Shown here in pieces: positions 1 through 7,205 of a stretch of 43,723 nucleotides of DNA. Each line of letters begins with the position of its first letter. Position 1 is the first letter of the stretch. The DNA lies in the NCBI RefSeq assembly GCF_000615945.1, contig NZ_BAMO01000042.1:1-43723 (forward strand). The letters are read 5' to 3'. Source of the stretch: Caldalkalibacillus mannanilyticus JCM 10596 (GTDB lineage: Bacteria; Bacillota; Bacilli; Caldalkalibacillales; JCM-10596). Made by a program: the position numbers and the translations under genes. Under the pieces are notes generated by a model that saw nothing but the letters and a program-made list of their open reading frames with translations, made no database searches and was not told the DNA's origin.

Positions 1-145
1 TCTCTTAAGATAATAGGTATTTCTAACGAAGCCATTTCAAAGATCATGTTAGTTGAATTACCTAAAGCCTTTTCATTTATAGCATTTGAATTATAAAGTA
101 TTTCTGCTTGATTCAATATTTTTTTACATGTTCACTCATTCCCAT
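1..145 (-). pseudogene. Partial unknown cassette gene, possible A7 frameshift, runs off left edge
   Basis: On the minus strand an ATG at 143-145 (second ATG at 137-139), preceded by an AAGGGA-like ribosome site, opens a frame that stops after about ten codons at a run of seven A residues (complement near 119-125). Adding one A would fuse it to an open frame continuing to the window edge that begins KILNQAEILYNSNAINEK. I do not recognise the protein. The join is an inference; it could be a broken gene or a sequencing indel. It would be the next member of the minus-strand cassette series. Confidence 0.3.
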
Positions 146-426
146 ATCCCTTTTTTCTCACCATCTTCATTTTTAAAACATTTTCTTCTCCTAATCGAAT
201 GTATGTTTCTGTTATATCATAATAATGAAATAACAGGGTAATCGATTACGTATTGTTTGTTCTATAGCAATTAAATATAACATGCTATTAGATAATGATG
301 TGGTTATTTGGTCCAGATGTATCCCCGTTCTCGTTCCTTGCTCATATTTCTGGTACTCAGGAGCGTATGTCCCAATACATGAACATAGAGTGTAATGCGA
401 CGTTTCCGCTTCTCAGAGATACCACT
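146..426. other. Intergenic stretch with degenerate cassette-junction sequence
   Basis: There is no credible gene here. Just after the stop of the acetyltransferase (reading the minus strand from 426 down to about 370) the sequence TCTGAGAAGCGG and then CGCATTACACTCTATG resembles the module that follows other genes of the array (TCGAAGAAGGC, then CGCATTTACACATCTGG near 1970-2017). A GTCCAGATGTAT stretch near 312-323 also resembles GACCAGATGTGT near 1968-1979. It looks like a degenerate cassette boundary. Confidence 0.35.
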
Positions 427-1236
427 CTATCGTTCTGTCCATGTAGTTCTTACATATCCTAATCTCATACCTACACGTTCCATATTCCTGTGACTTTGAG
501 ATATATAGGCACACTGTCCGACAACCAATTCACAATTTTGCTTGAAAGACTCATGAATTCTAAAGTTGAGTAGATACTTATGGAGTCCTTGTTCCCTAAA
601 CTCCGGTAATGTAGCTGCAAAAGTCAATGAACAGATTCCATTCTTGATGAACATTACTCCCGTTGCAGCTGGTTGCCCAGATACACATGCAATATAAAAC
701 TTCCACCCCGGACGCTGCCACAATATCCTGTTATTCTCTGCTACGTAGGGTATCCCATTGTCCGGTAAACCTGTTCCCCGACAATGTATCCTCGCGTATG
801 TCTTAAAATCCTCATCACTTATTTCCCTGATTTCTACATGACTAGGTACATGAGATAACTCGCTAAACGGAAGGCAGTAGGTAGAAGCATGAAATCCAGA
901 CTGATACATACCACGATCATTCAGTTCAGATAATATCCGCTGATCGACTCTGGATGGAACAATTTCAAATTGTACCTTTCGATCCCTCATTCTAAAAAAG
1001 TCAATAATATCATCTAATAAATCTAGATCCTCGCTATTTAGGCCTTTAACAGTATTGAAAGTTGTCCATGGCATTGTCTTGCTATATAAACACATTGCAT
1101 TACCAAAATAAGCAATCTCAACCCCTTCAGGATTACCATCTCGGTTTTGAATGGCTTCCATCCTATCTTTCATATATTGCTTCTCTGATTGTTCAATCTT
1201 CATTATCAAATCTTTTGAAGGTAGTTGTCTATCCAT
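427..1236 (-). CDS. GNAT-family N-acetyltransferase, 269 aa
   Basis: This is probably an acetyl-CoA-dependent N-acetyltransferase of unknown substrate. The C-terminal half (about residues 130-269) carries the GNAT fold: an acetyl-CoA loop with REQGLHKYLL near residue 215, followed by a helix and the terminal segment MERVGMRLGYVRT. The N-terminal about 120 residues are a less conserved lead domain, so the protein is longer than a single-domain GNAT (about 150-170 aa). The ATG at 1234-1236 is supported by GAGGTG eight bases upstream. It is the leftmost complete gene of the minus-strand cassette series and follows a metallo-beta-lactamase fragment by about 50 bp. Family assignment is firm; the substrate cannot be told. 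Confidence 0.8.
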   Translation of the reverse strand: MDRQLPSKDLIMKIEQSEKQYMKDRMEAIQNRDGNPEGVEIAYFGNAMCLYSKTMPWTTFNTVKGLNSEDLDLLDDIIDFFRMRDRKVQFEIVPSRVDQRILSELNDRGMYQSGFHASTYCLPFSELSHVPSHVEIREISDEDFKTYARIHCRGTGLPDNGIPYVAENNRILWQRPGWKFYIACVSGQPAATGVMFIKNGICSLTFAATLPEFREQGLHKYLLNFRIHESFKQNCELVVGQCAYISQSHRNMERVGMRLGYVRTTWTER

Positions 1237-1286
1237 GTTTCACCTCAAATTGTTTTTTAAATGTCGTACCATCATTGGCCAAGGCA

Positions 1287-1490
1287 TTAATTACACTTCT
1301 CGGATTGCTCTAAGTATTGAATAAACTCCTCTACCTTACTTAAAGTAGTTGGTTCACCATGACCATGTACATATGTATCACTAGAAAAACTATACATTTT
1401 TTTTAATATATCTAAAGAGTATGAATCGTTTTCATTTTTTAAATGCAATGGAGGCGGGTAAAAACAATCTCCTACAAATAAAGCAACCAA
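1287..1490 (-). pseudogene. Truncated metallo-beta-lactamase-fold protein, C-terminal fragment
   Basis: Sixty-seven codons match the end of an MBL-fold hydrolase: GDCFYPPP (the late Asp metal-ligand region), then YVHGHGEPTT with the last metal-binding His motif (GHG-P-T), then the closing helix VEEFIQYLEQ. The N-terminal two thirds, including HxHxDH, are absent. The open frame begins exactly at a repeat boundary (about 1490-1500), with a TTG as the only start and no good ribosome site, so it is a 5'-truncated remnant and almost surely inactive. It sits between the Nudix fragment and the GNAT gene, same strand. Confidence 0.65.
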
Positions 1491-1494
1491 GCTT

Positions 1495-1549
1495 CCACAA
1501 CGGCGCTGAGTAGATATAGTGTTAGAGGATTAGTAGCCTTCTCCGAGAT
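1495..1549 (-). repeat. Cassette-junction repeat (boxes 1 and 2)
   Basis: Immediately after the Nudix-fragment stop the minus strand reads ATCTCGGAGAAGG (box 1, complement 1537-1549) and then CTCTAACACTATATCTACTC (box 2, within 1506-1527). Box 2 recurs after other array genes at 1971-1995, 5339-5360, 6208-6232 and 7141-7163. The element ends at CCGTTGTGG, where the truncated MBL gene begins, so it is unusually short (about 55 bp) and probably itself truncated. It resembles the core-site layout of integron attC sites, but this is an inference. Confidence 0.5.
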
Positions 1550-1766
1550 TTACCCTCTAATAATTAAATGTTTTACTTCAGTAGTTGACAACTCAGCTGC
1601 TGATAATTCGCTCTTCAAAAATTCTGGCAATACTTTATACTCTTCTAGTTCATCTATATTAATCCATCTGTTTCGATACCCTACTTTTTTACCGATATAC
1701 TCACTTGACTCTATTTTATGTTTTTGATTTAACTCTACTAAGAAATAAAAACCAATTTCATGAACC
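1550..1766 (-). pseudogene. Nudix hydrolase, C-terminal fragment
   Basis: The minus frame from 1766 to the TAA at 1550-1552 reads VHEIGFYFLVEL and later RNRWINIDELEEYKVLPEFL, then ends KHLIIRG. This is the typical end of bacterial Nudix (MutT-like) proteins: the beta strand HEIGFYFLVE after the Nudix box, the WINIDEL strand and the PEFL helix. The Nudix box itself (GX5EX7REUXEE) is missing because the 5' part has been lost upstream of 1766. No start codon or ribosome site is seen, so it is an inactive remnant within the cassette block. Confidence 0.6.
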
Positions 1767-2034
1767 TAGAGATGCTTTTCTTGGTGAAGTCGAGCAGACG
1801 CTCGGAGAATAGAGTTATCAAGGAAGGCTTTCATGGACGGCAAGTACTTTCTTGTTACTATTTTAGATTATGTAATTTTTCAGTAATTTGTTTTAAGTAG
1901 TTCACAAGTTGTCGCCTGATTCCGTTTCTCCGAAATACCTCGGGCGATCGAGGGACTGGCTGATCCAGACCAGATGTGTAAATGCGGTGTTAGCTAAAGT
2001 CATTGCCTTCTTCGAATATACTGAAAGCCTTATT
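1767..2034 (-). repeat. Structured inter-gene element between tmrB and Nudix fragment
   Basis: This 268-bp stretch has no gene. Next to the tmrB stop the minus strand carries box 1 (TATATTCGAAGAAGG, 2006-2019), then AGCTAAC (1989-1995) followed by box 2 (1971-1995). Farther on come an imperfect GC-rich fold around 1921-1960 (TTTCTCCGAAATACC, CGGGCGATCGAGGGAC) and a small hairpin GAGC-GTCT-GCTC near 1791-1804. The order of a gene-proximal box, a CTAAC core and then a fold-back GC-rich part matches the other junctions. Confidence 0.5.
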
Positions 2035-2631
2035 CTACTTAATAAAACGGATATAACTTAGTTGTGTGATAACTTTATCAAATTTCCTTCTAATACTTCC
2101 TCTATTATCGGGTAAAAGTTTAATATCCAATTTATTAGCTATCTGTTCCACTACATCTTCGATAGACATAATATTTGTATCAAGGTGGTATCCAAACACT
2201 TCATTCGATAGTCCTTCTAAACATCTTTTTATTTGTTGAGCAGCCCAAGATGTCCTGCCTTCTCCTCTACTTCTTAGTCTCTTTAGCAAGACTTCTTCTG
2301 ATGCACATAATGCAAAATGATTAACCGTTATACCTTCAGTTCGTAAAAGACCTACAAGTTCACTGAAATATTGTGGATTCACTATTGTCATAGGTACTAT
2401 AATTGTTCCCTTGAAGTTATTGTTCAAATATTTGAGCATTGAATAATTAATTTCTCGCCACATCGGATAATCTTGAAAATCATTCAATTTAGTCGTTGTA
2501 GGAGTGTTTTTCTGAATAAAGTATCCAACATTTTCAGGATCATAAATAAAGGAGTTCGTAATTCTTCTATGCAATTCATGTGCTGTTTGGGTTTTTCCCG
2601 AACCAAAAGCACCATTAATCCATATAATCAT
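2035..2631 (-). CDS. tmrB: TmrB-like tunicamycin resistance P-loop ATPase
   Basis: This is a 198-aa P-loop protein very similar, as I recall it, to Bacillus subtilis TmrB, an ATP-binding protein that confers tunicamycin resistance. It starts with MIIWINGAFGSGKTQTA (Walker A at residues 7-14), then YDPENVGYF, a conserved IVPMTIVNPQYF strand, LKRLRSRGEGRTSWAAQQI (arginine-rich lid) and the closing DNRGSIRR. Length equals the family norm (about 197). The ATG is preceded by a GAGGTG site. Its stop is followed by box 1 and box 2 of the junction repeat, and the AAC(6')-like gene lies 47 bp upstream. Presence in the cassette block suggests it arrived by transfer. Confidence 0.88.
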   Translation of the reverse strand: MIIWINGAFGSGKTQTAHELHRRITNSFIYDPENVGYFIQKNTPTTTKLNDFQDYPMWREINYSMLKYLNNNFKGTIIVPMTIVNPQYFSELVGLLRTEGITVNHFALCASEEVLLKRLRSRGEGRTSWAAQQIKRCLEGLSNEVFGYHLDTNIMSIEDVVEQIANKLDIKLLPDNRGSIRRKFDKVITQLSYIRFIK

Positions 2632-2678
2632 AATTTCACCTCGTACTTTTATCTTCTTCGAATCTATCTTAATAGTCT

Positions 2679-3118
2679 TTAGTCTATTTTTTTGACAAAG
2701 GTCACGATTCTTCCAGCTTCTGCGAAACCTAATTTCTTGTGAAATTCTTGGCTTCCGTAATTGTCTAATTCCGTATCAGAAGCAATCTCACTACATCCTA
2801 ATGATTTAGTCCATTGTTCACCTAATCGAACCAGTTCTTTAGAGATTCCTCTATTTCTATAGTTCTCATCTACATAAATTCCTTCTATGTATCCTACCGG
2901 GCTTGAATGAGATCCCTCAACATAGTCATTTCTAATCGACAGTTGAATAAATCCCACGTAAGTATCACCAACCAAGGCAATATAAACTATGTCTTTCTCT
3001 GATTCTAGTAAAACTTGTAATTCGGTTCTTAGATTATCCCACGTATTGTCTGGCCAAAGCTTAAGGCTAAGCAAGTTACTTCATTAAGCTCTGCCATTGT
3101 TGCTTTCTTTATTATCAT
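2679..3118 (-). pseudogene. AAC(6')-like aminoglycoside N-acetyltransferase, frameshifted near codon 20
   Basis: The protein resembles aminoglycoside 6'-N-acetyltransferases of the GNAT fold: KLWPDNTWDNLRTE near the N-terminus, then VEGSHSSPVGYIEGIYVDE, the acetyl-CoA loop YRNRGISKELV and FHKKLGF. The natural start is the ATG at 3116-3118 behind GGAGG, giving MIIKKATMAELNEVTCLAL; at about 3061-3064 one A appears to be missing, because TTAAAGC instead of TTAAGC would restore the family motif LALKLWP. Without correction only a TTG at 3074 opens the rest. The gene is therefore broken, or carries a sequencing indel. It lies upstream of tmrB with 47 bp between, including a copy of box 1. Resistance function is inferred from family only. 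Confidence 0.72.
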
Positions 3119-3305
3119 CGTGGTATACCTCCAACTATGGAAATTTAGCTTATATAGCTCTTAACTTGGCGATACCGACCGACTCGATTAGCGAAGAGGA
3201 TATGTCTTTGTTTCTGCTTTTTTGCTATGAGTCTGCTCTAATCGATTGAACACCCAATATTCCTAGCAACTGAGCTGCCTACTCGCGGCGGGCATGAAAA
3301 CCTTC
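3119..3305 (-). repeat. Cassette-junction repeat region
   Basis: No gene is present. At the right end, after the hydrolase stop, the minus strand carries a box 1-like GATAAGAAGG and a GC-rich CATGCCCGCCGCGAG. At 3179-3204 lies CCGACTCGATTAGCGAAGAGG, the third copy of a module seen also at 6124-6147 and 7063-7080. The ribosome site GGAGG of the AAC(6')-like gene is at the left end. Confidence 0.45.
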
Positions 3306-3962
3306 TTATCTGCTAGTGTCTATGAAGTTTTGAATCTCTTTTACTATTCCTTCTATAATCTTTATTGACTGTTGAATATCACCACTTACTTCAAGACTAT
3401 GATCCGCATTAGGGATAATAACGTTTTTATAGTTTTGTCTCACACCTATAAGATCAACGTTTTCTTGAACATAACACGGATCATTTGTCCCAATTATAAG
3501 TAACGATTCGTTTCCTATTTCATTTAAATCATTCACAATTTCATCTATATGAGTTAAAGGCGTTAGCCATATTATCTTTGCATTTTTTAGCTCTTTAATA
3601 GTTTTTAAGCTTTCTATTCCAGCAATAGTACCAATTGATTTACATACCAAGATAATCTCTTCGAATTCTCTTTCTTTAAGTATTGTTTCAATGGAAGCTA
3701 TTACATCAGCCCTTATCCAATTTCTTTTTTCTTCATGTGACGTATTATAAAACTCCTCATTATCGTTGTAACGATAATTAACCTTTAAGATACTATACTC
3801 TTTTGAACTAAGGATCTTTGAAGAATAATATTGTAGGGGCATGTCATTGTTATAACCAACTCCAGGAAGTAAAATGGCTAACCGTTTTCCTTCAGCATCA
3901 ACAAGCATATTTACTAATTCTTCTCTATATCCCATTACAATACTCTTAGTGATGTTCGCCAT
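3306..3962 (-). CDS. Small alpha/beta hydrolase, 218 aa
   Basis: This is a probable serine hydrolase of the alpha/beta fold, cytoplasmic. The N-terminal strand LAILLPGVGYNNDMP gives an oxyanion-type GVG loop; CKSIGT near residue 108 is the nucleophile elbow (Ser in a C-K-S-I-G variant of GxSxG); GTNDPCY near 158 supplies the acid Asp; NADHSLE near 186 supplies the catalytic His. All three triad positions are therefore present. Length is normal for a minimal hydrolase without a cap. The ATG is preceded by AGAGGAAAA. It is followed on its strand by junction repeats. The substrate is unknown. Confidence 0.78.
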   Translation of the reverse strand: MANITKSIVMGYREELVNMLVDAEGKRLAILLPGVGYNNDMPLQYYSSKILSSKEYSILKVNYRYNDNEEFYNTSHEEKRNWIRADVIASIETILKEREFEEIILVCKSIGTIAGIESLKTIKELKNAKIIWLTPLTHIDEIVNDLNEIGNESLLIIGTNDPCYVQENVDLIGVRQNYKNVIIPNADHSLEVSGDIQQSIKIIEGIVKEIQNFIDTSR

Positions 3963-4010
3963 TCTTTTTTCCTCTTTTCTTCATTGAAATTTCCCTTGAA
4001 ATAGACACTT

Positions 4011-4064
4011 GCAGATAACGGGCTATGGGCTCACGATATGTTACCGAAACCAAGCAGAACTTGA
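4011..4064 (-). repeat. 54-bp junction repeat, copy A (pair with 7554-7607)
   Basis: The plus strand reads GCAGATAACGGGCTATGGG, then CTCACGATATGTTACCG, then AAACCAAGCAGAACTTGAG. The segment at 7554-7607 aligns along its whole length (ATAACGGG, then TCACGATGTGTTAC, then AAACCAAGCAAAGCTTGAG), and a shorter relative lies at 4827-4868. On the minus strand it sits between the 210-aa gene and the hydrolase, ending CCCGTTATCTGC. The GTTAT core beside a fold-back is reminiscent of an attC right half. Confidence 0.5.
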
Positions 4065-4088
4065 GGTTACAATAATTGTAGGAAAATA

Positions 4089-4721
4089 TCAGAACACATC
4101 ATAAATTTCACTTGTACCATCTTCATATTGGCAAATAATTAGTTGTAGACTTTTCATACTCCAATCTAAATTTGCTCGGAGATAGATAAAAGAATTACCC
4201 AACTCTACTATAGTGTCACTTATAAGATATTGAAAATAAAAATACTTATCATATTCTTCATTATATCCTGGTGTTTTAATTCGGGTTGGGTTAAACACGT
4301 TAATCGGTTCTTGTAATATGATTTGCATTTCTCTGGTTTTGATATTATATTTGTGAGTAAATTTGAGTCCGCCGTTCATATCATCATTTCCAATATAGAT
4401 TGTGGTGCCATCCTGTGAAACAGCTGCGTATAACATTGATATATCATATGACTCAAGATGCTCAAACGAAATTCGATTAGTAACGATCGAATCATTTATG
4501 TTGAATACTACTAACCCGAATGTCCCCTGCATAACCGCTACATTTTTATCGGCATATAATAGTCGAGGCATTTCAGAGCCAATATTCATTTGTTCAATGT
4601 CTGACAAGTCTACAGCTAACTCACTAGTATCATTTATGGCAACTTTGTAATAAATAAATATAGAAACTGTGATCAATATTAATATAAAAGCTACAATAAA
4701 TTTTTGTTTTTTATTAATCAT
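4089..4721 (-). CDS. Unknown membrane-anchored protein, 210 aa
   Basis: I do not recognise this protein. It starts MINKKQKFIVAFILILITVS: two or three positive residues followed by one membrane segment (about residues 8-27) and no obvious signal-peptidase site, so it is probably anchored with the rest outside. The outer part has short beta-rich repeats such as KNVAVMQGTFGLVVFNI and VSQDGTTIYIGNDD, which look like propeller blades or strands, but only two or three are visible, too few for a full propeller. A GGGGG-containing region lies before the ATG. It is flanked on both sides by junction repeats, like the other members of the array. Confidence 0.6.
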   Translation of the reverse strand: MINKKQKFIVAFILILITVSIFIYYKVAINDTSELAVDLSDIEQMNIGSEMPRLLYADKNVAVMQGTFGLVVFNINDSIVTNRISFEHLESYDISMLYAAVSQDGTTIYIGNDDMNGGLKFTHKYNIKTREMQIILQEPINVFNPTRIKTPGYNEEYDKYFYFQYLISDTIVELGNSFIYLRANLDWSMKSLQLIICQYEDGTSEIYDVF

Positions 4722-4826
4722 AAATCAATTAACCCCCGTTTTGATTAACAACCAGTATATATCACTTCTTATAAAAAGTGTTCTCCATAGTACGACCCCG
4801 ACATCACTATTTTCTATAAGGTTTAG

Positions 4827-4868
4827 TGTTCACGACAACCAAGCCGCACCCATGCGCCGGTTATATGG
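4827..4868 (-). repeat. Cassette-junction repeat with ATATAAC core
   Basis: Just beyond the stop of the small membrane protein the minus strand reads CATATAACCGGCGCATGGG and then GCGGCTTGGTTGTCGTGAAC. It shares the GCTTGGTT...CGTGA part with the pair at 4011-4064 and 7554-7607 and the ATATAAC core with 6226-6232. GCGC/GGGTGCGG stretches allow fold-back. Confidence 0.4.
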
Positions 4869-4877
4869 AGCCCCATT

Positions 4878-5283
4878 CTAAGAATTAATAAAGAAATGCA
4901 AAAATATTACATATACTGCGAGAACCCAATCATATGCAAAACAAAATGGTACATACCATTTTGGTATCTTTGTCTTTATTAACCTATCACTATGCAATAG
5001 ATCCCAAATTCCATGTAAAATCAACAAACCACCTAATATCAATACGGAGAACTTTATACCTAAAATTACAAATATTAAATAGAATATGCCATGCAATATT
5101 TCAATTATAAGATTTTTTTTATTACCACCTCGAAAGCCAAAGACTATGTATATTGCTGGTATTACCAATAATATTATTCCTATAATTATGATCTGTTCTT
5201 CAATTGAAGATAAAGAAATTAAAAATATAGAGATTATAGCTAATACAATCCCTGATAAAATAGGCTTAAAATTAAAAATACAT
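4878..5283 (-). pseudogene. Small membrane protein resembling DUF6010, defective start
   Basis: The readable part (from 5168) has MVIPAIYIVFGFRGG, ILHGIFYLIFVILGI, ILGGLLILHGIWDLLH and KWYVPFCFAYDWVLAVY, i.e. about three membrane segments, matching my memory of DUF6010 proteins. The same frame stays open upstream to 5279 with one further membrane segment (SGIVLAIISIFLISLSS). The ATG at 5281-5283 sits behind a perfect GGAGGGG site but is one base out of frame: ATG-T-ATT. So either the T is an insertion, or translation begins at the ATT codon (5277-5279) or at an internal TTG. It belongs to the cassette block and is followed by the 4827-4868 repeat. Confidence 0.5.
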
Positions 5284-5338
5284 ACCCCTCCTTTATTTTC
5301 ATTGAACTCGCTTCAAAACCTAGAGCGCTTGTCACCCA

Positions 5339-5387
5339 CTGCTTAGATATTTTGTTAGACGTTGGATTATGCCTTCTTGAATATGCT
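5339..5387 (-). repeat. Cassette-junction repeat (boxes 1 and 2), GTCTAAC core
   Basis: Starting inside the last codons of the DUF3885 gene the minus strand reads ATATTCAAGAAGGC (box 1, within 5372-5387), then GTCTAAC (5354-5360) followed by AAAATATCTAAGCAG (box 2). GTCTAAC fits the integron R'' core RYYYAAC exactly. Box 1 overlapping the coding end suggests that the repeat contributes the last residues of the protein. Confidence 0.55.
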
Positions 5388-5987
5388 ATCAAAATATTCA
5401 CGCCAATAATCAACAAGCCAATCATTATACTTATGATATAAAAAATCTAGTTTATCGGAATGGTCCGAATCTATAGTACATCCTCTATCGTCATACATAT
5501 GGAATATAATATCTTTAGAAGGACAAATAAAAAACACTGATTGACTAATAGAGGGTTCTCTCCCCTGCTCATAGTTGCCTATCCCTTCAAGAATTTCTTT
5601 ATATGGAATACTGTTCACCATTGCATAAGATATCTTCACTTTATATTCTTTCTTAATCTCAACTACCTCTCCTGATTCATCATAGTCCTCATCAAGTTCA
5701 TATAAAGTTTCTTCTTCAAGAATGTGCTCCCTTAACAATTCATAAATGTAATCGGGTGTAGTGTTTCCGAACATTATGTCTTCTGTTTCCCAATCTTTGA
5801 TGTAGATATATACATAATCATTAGGATTAAATACTTCTTCAAATAACCTACAGACTCTCTTAACTACTTGTTGAATCCTCTCCTCTGTCCCATTTTCATA
5901 TGGTTCTCCTAATTCAAATCTTAGATGTGCATCTAGAGACAGGTTTGGGCATTTTGCAACAATGTATGTGAATAGTTTTTCTTTCAA
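5367..5987 (-). CDS. DUF3885 domain protein, about 206 aa
   Basis: The protein matches the DUF3885 family as I know it: an N-terminal LRFELGEPY, RIQQVVKRVCRLFEEVF, IYIKDWETEDIMF, then a C-terminal part with SISQSVFFICPSKDIIFHMYDDRGC and LYHKYNDWLVDYWREYF. The role of the family is unknown; it is often found in Bacillales near toxin or immunity-like genes. I chose the TTG at 5985-5987, preceded by AAAGGAG at eight bases, giving LKEKLFTYIVAKCPNLSLD as expected of the family; a longer frame to 6032 lacks a ribosome site. Its last codons overlap junction box 1. The flanking repeats place it in the cassette array. Confidence 0.75.
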   Translation of the reverse strand: MKEKLFTYIVAKCPNLSLDAHLRFELGEPYENGTEERIQQVVKRVCRLFEEVFNPNDYVYIYIKDWETEDIMFGNTTPDYIYELLREHILEEETLYELDEDYDESGEVVEIKKEYKVKISYAMVNSIPYKEILEGIGNYEQGREPSISQSVFFICPSKDIIFHMYDDRGCTIDSDHSDKLDFLYHKYNDWLVDYWREYFDSIFKKA

Positions 5988-6032
5988 TGAATTTTCTCCT
6001 TTGTTCTTTAGACAAGCATAATCTTTCTTCAA

Positions 6033-6471
6033 ACTGTTTATATATGTTGGACAAGCATAGCGAGTTCTGAGTATATCAGCGACACCCGGTCCTTAGAAAG
6101 CTCTTTCCTTAGGCTCGGGCAAGTGACTCGGTTAGCGAAGAGGATGTCTCGCTGAAATTTCCTCTATACATTTCGCGACATCTAGCGACCAATCCATCTT
6201 GTACGGCACAGCGTAGATGCTTTTGGTTATATGATGGAACTCGTTCATCTTTGAATAGCTAAAACCCCTTACCCGCCCTCAACAATTTATAGCCAACACA
6301 CGGTAGTTACAATTATGTGTACTCTATACTTACATGCGATGTCGCAATCTTGTTACATTTTTGGGCTAACTTTAATATGTGTTGGACATGGCCCTGCATC
6401 CAACGATCGGAGGTCCAACTTACCCTGTTGGCTGGGTTGTGTTCACATCTATAAATTGTTTACCTGCTTAA
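6033..6471 (-). repeat. 439-bp gene-free region dense in junction repeats
   Basis: There is no coding sequence. In plus coordinates the stretch contains GTTGGAC (6046-6052), an imperfect palindrome CCTTAGAAAG/CTTTCCTTAGG (about 6091-6113), TGACTCGGTTAGCGAAGAGG (6124-6143), AGCGACCAATCC (about 6184-6195), ACAGCGTAGATGC followed by GTTATAT (6208-6232), and a second cluster of GTTGGAC/GTCCAAC cores (about 6381-6430), one pair in inverted orientation. Several of these modules occur in the same order at 6991-7163. It could hold a remnant cassette that has lost its gene. Confidence 0.5.
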
Positions 6472-6932
6472 CTATTCTATGACATTAACAGTCCAATTCT
6501 TTTCTTGTATCTTAAAGTCTAACTCCCGATATTCTTTTGATAAACTATCAATCTGGTTTTGTATTTTTTTAATATCTACTGCTCTATAATATTTAACTTC
6601 TGATCTACTGTATCTATCTTGCCTTATTGATGCATTTTCTAGTATTTCATCAAGCATTTTTTCGTTTCTGCATTAATGCTGTCTCTCTCAGCTAATACGT
6701 CTGCTATACTTCGATTTTCATCAAATTTAGTAAGTGAGTTTGTCTTATTAATTGATACGATTAATCCTGTTAGCTCGTTTATTGTTTCATTTAATTCATC
6801 AAGCAACAAATCAGGGTTTTCAGCAGGTTCATCACCTTCCTGCACTTTTACTATGCGAGCAAGTCGCTCTCTAAGCTGTGAAATTCTTCTTTGACAATCT
6901 ACTCTTAGAACTAATGCTTCTGCGAGTTTCAT
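6472..6932 (-). pseudogene. DIP1984-family protein, frameshifted at an A6 run
   Basis: The two halves together match the DIP1984 family (septicolysin-like, function unclear): MKLAEALVLRVDCQRRISQL, VQEGDEPAENPDLLLDELN, then, after the break, ASIRQDRYSRSEVKYYRAVD and ELDFKIQEKNWTVNVIE. It is helical throughout and probably coiled-coil. At 6657-6662 six A residues on the coding strand should be seven to join ETKK to MLDEILENAS, so one base is missing. The ATG is preceded by GAGGAG. Combined length of about 153 aa equals the family norm. It lies between repeat-rich regions in the cassette block. Confidence 0.72.
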
Positions 6933-6990
6933 TCATTCTCCTCCTCAATGTAAACTGTAAATAATATACGAGTTCTTTCATATAAAGTTT

Positions 6991-7163
6991 CGTATCTACG
7001 GCGCCCATGAGCCTTACAAGCGAAGTCCTGAACCCAGAATTGCTTTTATTGATGCAAGCGAACTGACTCGGTTGGCGAATGGCATGGGTCCTGCGTCTAA
7101 TCTTGTTCCAAACTTCCAGCGACCAAGGATGCTTGTGCTTGCTGCGAAGATATTGTGTTATAA
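6991..7163 (-). repeat. Long cassette-junction repeat (about 170 bp)
   Basis: Gene-free. Reading plus: CGTATCTACGGCGCCCATGA and CTTACAAGCGAAGTCCTGAA (6991-7030; a close relative of 8294-8335), CTGACTCGGTTGGCGAAT (7063-7080; relatives at 3179 and 6124), CCAGCGACCAAGGATG (about 7106; relative near 6182), and GCTGCGAAGATATTGTGTTA (7141-7160; box 2). This is the fullest example of the junction, showing all modules in one element between the DUF4279 remnant and the DIP1984 gene. Confidence 0.55.
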
Positions 7164-7205
7164 GATGTTCCCACTCTCTTTGAAAACCAATAATAATTTC
7201 CCATT

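Noticed and set aside
1062-1313. Plus-strand open frame of 83 codons
   Set aside because: It lies opposite the GNAT gene, lacks a ribosome site and has no sensible composition; many similar shadows across the window were left out for the same reason.
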